Of a DNA stretch of 64,000 bases, positions 58,109 through 64,000 are shown piece after piece. The translations under genes were made by a program, and so were the position numbers. Below the pieces are notes generated by a model that saw only the letters and a program-made list of their open reading frames with translations, ran no database searches and was not told the DNA's origin. The first letter of the stretch is position 1; each line of letters begins with the position of its first letter. Origin of the DNA: Cyathus striatus (taxonomy: Eukaryota > Basidiomycota > Agaricomycetes > Agaricales > Nidulariaceae); the NCBI GenBank assembly GCA_025738555.1, contig JAOVFP010000002.1, forward strand, positions 5,952,001-6,016,000, written 5' to 3'.

Positions 58109-59332
58109 AATTGAGCAATGAGGAGAGCGCGTTGATCTTCTGATAATTTAGTTACATCTGGTAATTCTACTATTCCGCTAGTGGAGGCTACTGGTATAGA
58201 AGAGTCCATATTTACATTACGTTGTACATAAGGTCCGCGTGGTTTCTTGGGGCATGTGTTGGACATGTGTCCTTTCTCTTTACAATAAAAACAATGACCT
58301 TCCTTCTTTAGTTGGTCGAGATCCATCCGGTTACCACCTTGTGATACCGTAAGGTTGGAGCGATCAGGTGTTTTTTGTGTGTTCGGTGTCTGTTGGGTTC
58401 CGGGGTTTGTATTATTCTGGGGGCGTCCTGAATTCTGGTTTTGAATCTGTGGTCGTCCTAAGTTCTGTTGGGTGCATCCGAAATTAGCTTCACGGTGATT
58501 CCTTTCGTATTCTGCAGCTTTGTCAACCCAGTCAATAAGTTTGTCGGTAACCTTAAGTCCTCCGACTTCCATGAGTCTTCTGGCTAAGAGAGGGTGCATG
58601 CCACGTCTATACTTGTCTACTAAAGCCGTGTTGTCAAATCCAGTTAAGTTCATCCATTGCATAAAGTCGATCGTATAGTCTTCAACTGGTCGATTACCCT
58701 GTACGACTTTGTTGATCTGTTCGATTGCATTATTTTGGGTTTCCGTGGAGATAAAGAAAAATTGAAGTCTCTCGACGAATGTGTTCCAATCGGCGAATGG
58801 GCAATTCGTTTTGAATGCATCATGGACGATGGCTGGGGATGTGTCTGTTGCTGCAATGTTAACCTTCTGTGTGTCCTGTAAAGTAGGTTCCTTTCCGTCG
58901 TGTAGTAATTTCCATTGAGCTCGTTCTTCGTTGAATAAGATTAAATCGCCTAAAAATGTATCTGCCCATCGTTGGGCCCGGTTGTCCTTTCCTTTTTTTA
59001 CTTTCGGTAAAGCGATTGTTATTTTTTTTCCAATCGTTCGTGATATTCTTTTCCTGAAAGTATAACATCATACGTCTAATCCAATTATTAACCGTATGGG
59101 GATCTCCTTCATAGTCTTCCGGGATCTCGACCTTTTCCTTTGGTTCCGGTCGATCCTCCTTAATTCCGTCTCTTATTTCTTTAATGACTCCTTGTGTCAT
59201 TGCAGAAACGCTTTCTGTGACTAGCTGCTTATTGGCAGGAGTCATATTTGTCCATCTGGTTACGATTTCATCTTTCATGAAAACCATCACTATGGCTGTG
59301 ATGAAGCCAAGAATAATTTCGGCGGTGATCAT
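58084..59332 (-). CDS. Outer chromovirus Gag with zinc knuckle
   Basis: The ATG at 59332 overlaps the stop of the preceding frame as TAATG. N-terminus MITAEIILGFITAIVMVFM looks like a membrane-type hydrophobic segment, then an acidic/charged capsid region. An A8 run on the minus strand (59029-59022) shifts the reading: before it NDWKK, after it (frame -1) ITIALPKVKKGK and the rest of gag (FADWNTFVERLQFFF, DYTIDFMQWMNLTGFD). The zinc knuckle is CFYCKEKGHMSNTC (CX2CX4HX4C). The A8 break is either an indel or a second slippery site (A AAA AAT). The end overlaps the pol frame through the frameshift signal. Confidence 0.75.
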
Positions 59333-59775
59333 TATAGATCGATGTCGGAGTCAGGGTATGTTGGTGTGGGAAGTTCTCTACCGTCGTTGTGTACGGTATT
59401 TAGAAGGGTTTCGTATCCTAAAGGAGAAAAGAAATCTTGTTCGATTGGGGAAATATATTGGGTAGGGGTACTAAATCTTAGTACGTCGTCGTGTCCTGGT
59501 TCGGTGATAATGGTAAGGGTTCTAAGAATAGGATGTTCGGGAGGAGTAGGGCGACGGGGTGGTGCGATGTAATTAGGGATTTGGTGAAGAGAGGGATAGG
59601 TGTTAGGATCAAAATCCGAGTCATCGGAGTCTACCGACACGGCTCTCGGAGTTTGAGGACAGGAATAGGGTGTAGGGCGAGATCGAGAAATGTAGATGGG
59701 TATGGATGAAGAAGGGATGTGATAAGAATGAGTACGGAGTGATCGAAGGGTTTGGGAACGAGTAATAGGTGCCAC
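59332..59775 (-). CDS. First ORF of outer chromovirus, no ATG
   Basis: 147-codon frame APITRSQTLRSLRTHSYHI..., Pro/Ser/Thr/Asp-rich, ending DSDIDL. It opens at GTG where related Gag proteins usually have ATG before an (A)PITRSQ-type start, and no ATG occurs in the frame. Either A to G destroyed the start codon or an upstream exon supplies it. The stop overlaps the next ATG (TAATG), as in stop-restart translation. Probably the N-terminal part of Gag. Confidence 0.55.
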   Translation of the reverse strand: MAPITRSQTLRSLRTHSYHIPSSSIPIYISRSRPTPYSCPQTPRAVSVDSDDSDFDPNTYPSLHQIPNYIAPPRRPTPPEHPILRTLTIITEPGHDDVLRFSTPTQYISPIEQDFFSPLGYETLLNTVHNDGRELPTPTYPDSDIDL

Positions 59776-60140
59776 CGTGATAGATCGAGTATCAGAAGCT
59801 CTTGAGGATGCTCGGAAACTAGCGAGACGTCCTAAGTTTCATGCACACTTTCTTGCAGATAGAACCAGCTGGGGCAACACGTGGTAGCCTCCCCAGTCAC
59901 TGGCGCCGTGCCAAACTTAAGGCAGAGGGCCTTAGATGATTGGTAATTCGGACAGTGTCGGGCTCAACGTTACACCAGTCCTCTCGTACTTCCAAGTACA
60001 ACGATCAAGTCTATCGAACGGAGTGTACGTCTGGTCCAAAAGGTCCAAGACGGGGAACAAGGTATAGAAAGAAGTTTTGCCGGGGTTCGGCGGAAGGGGA
60101 GAGGTTCGGGGTCGAGGAATGAGGTAGATTCTTGTGCTTT
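59776..60140 (-). other. Leader of outer chromovirus
   Basis: Untranslated stretch between the 5' LTR and the first frame. No tRNA primer match recognised next to the LTR. Confidence 0.5.
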
Positions 60141-60512
60141 TGTTAGCGACAGACGAGCAAAATACTTGAAGCCGAACTTAAACACTCGAACGTGAGAGAG
60201 AGATGAGTCTTATTGCTAATCTGGAATAAACTAGCACAAGAATGTCGAACTACTGACTAGAGAGACCGTATTTATAGAAAGAACCATGAAGTAATCGCAT
60301 GTACATTAACCTACACTACAACGCATGTTACTGTGCTTCTACATTAAGAACTCATGTAATACGTATGGCCGAACTGTGCAACTGTGCCCACAGTTATGAT
60401 GAGTAATGTATGTTGATACGCATGGTGTCCGCATTGTAGGTCATGTGACTATCACATGACATAGATAAGATATGATTAGATAAAAGATTAGATAAGTGAC
60501 GAAATCCTAACA
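60141..60512 (-). repeat. 5' LTR of outer chromovirus
   Basis: Same 372-bp sequence with two substitutions (ACTTG for ACTCG; AACGC for AACAC). Followed by ATCAT. Confidence 0.95.
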
Positions 60513-60517
60513 ATCAT

Positions 60518-61824
60518 ACAGAACTATGGCTAGAGGAACTATATAGTTAACACAAATACAGTAATTTGCACATTAGCTAAGCTGTAAAGTAGACATTTGG
60601 ACTAGCTATGAGTGTCTGGGATGGACCAGAGTAAATCATGAGTTGACAGACATATGAGCACCAAGAACATGTCCATACAAAAAGATAGCAAGGTACAATA
60701 AGCTATTTCTGCAGGTGAGACACTCCATATGAAGGTGTGATGCCATGTGCTTTGACACATGAAAATGGGAGCTGCTGAATAAGCCTACTGGAAATGCCAG
60801 GTCTCAGGCCAGGCCAGGTGCCTATGGCATGCTGATGTACAGTGCTAGTACAGCATGGTTAGATAGCAGCACTTGCTGTGGGTCTAGTCTTCATGCCTTT
60901 TGTTGAGATTCTGCTGACCAGGCAGCAGAACCCCTTGCCAAACAAGCCAAACACATTGGCCTTGTTGTAAATTGGGAGCAGGTAGCAGCAAGCAGAGTCA
61001 CACAGAGATAAATAGAGAGTTTACTCAGAGAGGGATGAGACAAGGTGATGGTAGGAGAGAGAGAGATCACATATTATTTGTGTATCTACCTGGGTATATA
61101 TACCAGGAAGATTGAATATACAGTGAGTCATGATACAGTACAATAGAGTAGAAGTGTATTATACTATTGAATATCATACTGTATTCTGATTATATCTAAT
61201 TCATTCTGATCAATTATACAATTACAATTTGGTTCTAGCCAATGTGATTGGCTTGTTTGGCAATAGATTCAGCTGCTTTGTCAGCCAAATCTCAACAGGC
61301 CTGATTGGTTGATCATTATCAGAGCAATCAGAATACAGTAAGGTACTCTATAGTATAATTCATTTCTATTATCATTACATCAATGTATATTCAGTATTCC
61401 AGGTATATAAACCTGAACAACACACAAAATATATTATCCTTCCTTTCCCTTTAACCACCACCTTGTGACATAAACTTCTGAGTAATCTCACCATTCATCT
61501 CTGTGTGTCTTGGTCTGCTACTATCTGGGCTTTATTTCTAACAAGAGTTATGGGCCCCAGGCTTTACTTTTAATACTGAGGTTCTACTATGCTAAGCACA
61601 CCTTTTAACTCTACCACCTTTCCAATACTTATACTTTTACCTGTCCACCTTGGACATTGGTTGGCATACACCCTGTTTGATAGACTTGTTCATTCAATGG
61701 TTTGGGAAGACTGCAGAGGCACTGGAGTAACATTGAGCCTGACTCTGCTGAAATACTGAACATCTTAAGGCTTGCTGTATTGATCCTTGGAGAGATACAT
61801 GGCACCAGTGACTGGGTAGGTTGT
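60518..61824. other. LTR-like fragments, inverted pair
   Basis: TGTTGAGATT at 60902 begins about 75 bp that recur in inverted form ending AATCTCAACA near 61293 (shared TTGCCAAACAAGCCAA and CACATTGGC). Farther on, a TATA-like AGGTATATAAACC (near 61400) and TTTCTAACA at about 61547, followed by AGAGTTATGGGCCCC, look like an LTR end with a primer site. These are probably copia-type LTR pieces. No intact gene; a 69-codon frame at 61702 has no recognisable domain. Confidence 0.4.
60902..61293. repeat. Inverted repeat of about 75-bp arms
   Basis: Arms 60902-60976 and about 61219-61293 match in inverted orientation with scattered differences; both outer ends begin TGTTGAGATT. Confidence 0.6.
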
Positions 61825-62558
61825 TGTTACATACTGATTCCCTTCCTACTGGGAAACGAATGTGAAGACACCTGGAGGGTGTGGGAGAACTATAATGGAA
61901 ACCTGAAGTGAGTACAGGTACAGGAATGGGAGTGGAAGTGTGGAAGTGAACCGTGGCTTCAGTGTATGTGCTGTGCCACCTGGATATCCCCAGGAAATGG
62001 TTCGTATTTCGAGGAAGATGTTCCAGAGTATAAGAGAAGGCTTCACCACTACACTAGGTAGTGGGAGAGAAACCCAAAGGAAAACCCAGAGTGGGTTTTG
62101 GAACTTAGAAGTAGGAAGAAGTGTATGAGGTTTATATGAATACTGAAGACTACCTAGTACATTTGGAAGGCTATTTATATGTACTAGTAAGACATAGGTA
62201 TGAATCTGGAGACAGAATACTAAGTGTAAGTAAACGAAATAAAGACTGGGCAAAGAGGAGTAGCGGCACAAATAACATGCTCAGAATGAAGAATAAGAAA
62301 CTAAACTACATTGCCCATAATGAAACATACAAATGAGAATGGAAGAGAGGAGTAATGTTATAATGATGCAGTGAGGCTGTCATAAGAGAAACTAAGTATC
62401 CGGGATACCTGATAGAAAACCTGATGGGTTCCAGGTATGTTCCCAGGCAGGAATGTGGGAAGTGTAAACCCGAAGCAGGTACATTCTGGGAACAGACTGG
62501 GTATGTTGGAAGGTCATGTGGGAACGTTGGCATGATGTATCTGGACATGGATGTAACA
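61825..62558 (-). repeat. 3' LTR of the decayed relative
   Basis: Aligns by eye along its length with the 766-bp inner LTR; 734 bp, with small gaps and many C to T or G to A changes at CpG. Confidence 0.88.
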
Positions 62559-62764
62559 GTATCCCCCTTTTAGGGCTGAGCCCATGAGGTCATACTGCTT
62601 GTGAGAAGATATAACTAAAAATAATATGAGAAATCCTATTGGTCAGTAGATGTTCAAATAAGAGAACATATGCACATCTGATTCCTTTGGCAAGGAAAGT
62701 AGCAAAGGTGTGAGCTACAAGTTCCTGAGTAAGTTCCAGCAAGTTGTAGCTGAACCGAGACCTA

Positions 62765-63270
62765 TTAACACTGCCCATGGATGTGGAAGGACATGTGCAT
62801 CAATATTCCACTGGTAGCCATTCGTTCTGGATCTTCTGGGAATGCAGCAAGCTTGGTTGCACTGTAGATTGCATATCCAACTGAGATAATTGTCAGAAAT
62901 GGGGTGGAAGTATCAGAAGAGGTGGGAATGGATGGGGAAGTGTTTGGAAGATGTTGGATGAGGTCTGGGTTGAATACGGAAGTAGCAGGAACTGCTGGGG
63001 AAAATGCAGGAAGCATTGGAAGATGGCATAGTCAATCAAGTAGAGTCACAGATGTGGTGATGCCAATTGCCAGGTGGTAGGTGAACTTGATAAGTTGTCC
63101 TGAGATGTTTCCAAGGTATCTGGGCATGTCATCCATGTTTCCATATTGAAACATTGCTCATGGAATGCCTCCGGGATCTGGATGCATGTGAGGAAGGTGT
63201 GACAGGTGCTGGAAAAGCGTCAGAAGGTGAGGAAGTATCTCAGGTCGAGTTGCAGATGCAGAGGGAGTGA
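62765..63270 (-). pseudogene. Decayed copy of the extra ORF
   Basis: Same frame as 52718-53140. The end (ATSGILMHMSFHIHGQC) is unchanged; two in-frame TGA codons replace CGA. Confidence 0.55.
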
Positions 63271-63526
63271 TGGAAATGATCGTAACATGTTACCAAAGAA
63301 TTAATGTACTTGTATCTCGCTTTTTGCTTGTTATTCGTTGTTTTTGGTTTTTGTATAAGGTGAAACTGCAAGCAGATAATAAGTAACGTGAAAGTTAAGA
63401 AATAGGAGTAGGGCCAGGCTTATCTGGATAGCAGGAGTGGAACTCTTCAATGATATCCATAGTGTGTTCCAGTTCTGTGGCCAGAAGCCATGAAAACTCT
63501 TCATTGGTCCCTTCATACCCTAGCCA

Positions 63527-63940
63527 TCATATGTAGTACCTCAGTTTGCAATGCAAACAATGATCCAGTTTAGAGTCCAATATTTCCGAGACCTCATATT
63601 CAATATCACCATCAACCTGGACAGGTGGTGGTGGAGGAATAATGCAATCTGGGATAGTATTTTCAGTATTGGGTTCAAGCATGGATACATGGAATACTGG
63701 GTGGACTGCATGAAATTGTTCTGGAAGGCACAAGGTACATGAATGCAATCCGGCAAGTGTGATGACTTCAAAAGGTCCTAGGAACCTTTCTGCAAGTTTC
63801 CAGGATGGCTGGGTTGTCCGGAAGTACTCGGCTTTGACATATACTTTTGTCCTGACAGGGAATGTGGGTGCGGGTTTGTGATGTGCATCGGCAGGTGCTT
63901 GGTAACATTTCTGTGCACTGAGTATTTTGGTCCGAAGCAT
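63527..63940 (-). pseudogene. Integrase tail and chromodomain of the decayed relative
   Basis: Open for 137 codons: ILSAQKCYQAPADAHHKPAP, RFLGPFEVITLAG, YEVSEILDSKLDH. It stops at a TGA/TAG-type codon where the inner copy reads VRWLGYEG. It keeps the frame that the inner element lost between 51990 and 52030. Confidence 0.78.
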
Positions 63941-64000
63941 CTCGTGAAGTTCCTTGAGGTTTACTGTGAAGTGCTGGGCACGAGCGGAAGTGAAATCACA

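Larger units (their letters stand above)
46072..60512 (-). mobile_element. Outer Ty3/gypsy chromovirus, interrupted by a nested one
   Basis: LTRs of 372 bp at 46072-46443 and 60141-60512 differ at two sites that I can see. The 5-bp target duplication ATCAT lies at 46067-46071 and 60513-60517. Coding is on the minus strand: gag-region frames 59775-58084 and pol 58087-54272. A polypurine tract (AAAGGGGGGG on the minus strand) lies beside the 46443 LTR. The 7.6-kb inner element sits in the 3' untranslated region, 56 bp from the left LTR. The primer-binding site after the right LTR (minus strand AAAGCACAAGAATC) is not one I recognise. Confidence 0.95.
61825..64000 (-). mobile_element. Decayed relative of the inner chromovirus (runs off window)
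   Basis: 3' LTR 61825-62558 (minus-strand start TGTTACATCC, end AGTATGTAACA), polypurine tract, extra-ORF region, chromodomain (YEVSEILDSKL..., 63530-63700) and integrase tail (63700-63940), in the same order as the inner element. Most CpG sites of the inner copy read TpG or CpA here, and the frames carry stops. Confidence 0.88.

Noticed and set aside
59776..60140. A 5S or large-subunit rRNA fragment in the outer chromovirus leader
   Set aside because: Short word similarities only (for example CCTCTCGTACT); no extended match to rRNA as I know it.

Overview
The window is fungal nuclear DNA, most likely from a mushroom-forming basidiomycete (Agaricomycetes). The evidence is short GT-AG introns of about 45-65 nt, a NACHT-WD40 gene of the HNWD/NLR type, Ty3/gypsy chromoviruses, a pogo-type DDE transposon with a Ulp1 protease gene, a secreted aspzincin (M35) protease, a CPL1-like secreted protein, VPS41, and an NUP42-type FG nucleoporin. 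No species is claimed.

Layout. (1) 1-5.0 kb: about ten degenerate modules, some tandem at about 270 bp, each carrying splice-site-like and branch-point-like sequence; no coding frame found. (2) 6.2-12.5 kb: a NACHT-WD40 gene with eleven near-identical WD repeats, split inside the fifth repeat by a 2.46-kb non-autonomous transposon. (3) 12.5-31 kb: an AT-rich, CpG-poor transposon island. It holds gag and integrase relics of decayed gypsy elements, a complete 6.0-kb pogo-like element (inverted termini, TA target duplication, DDE_1 transposase plus Ulp1-like protease), and several members of an unusual element family. That family has short GAG../CAG.. inverted termini, 8-bp target duplications, palindromic-word arms and a 19-bp-period satellite core. 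(4) 31-36 kb: no recognisable gene. (5) 36.1-44.7 kb: a compact gene island with the M35 protease (+), CPL1-like protein (-), VPS41 (-) and NUP42-like nucleoporin (+); the last two are divergent and share a 209-bp intergenic region. (6) 46.07-60.51 kb: two nested young chromoviruses. The outer one is on the minus strand (372-bp LTRs, ATCAT duplication). The inner one is on the plus strand (765/766-bp LTRs, GGGGT duplication). (7) 60.5-64 kb: LTR fragments and a decayed minus-strand relative of the inner chromovirus that runs off the window.

Main points. Most frame breaks in the inner chromovirus, and the only LTR-LTR difference I saw, fit one event type: loss of one C in a CCCG context. The outer chromovirus has a textbook -1 frameshift signal between gag and pol (GGGTTTT, 5-nt spacer, hairpin). 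The decayed third copy shows strong CpG to TpG/CpA decay against the inner copy. The satellite-core elements have perfect (element C) and 7-of-8 (element A) 8-bp target duplications, which points to hAT-type mobilisation of what otherwise looks like satellite DNA.
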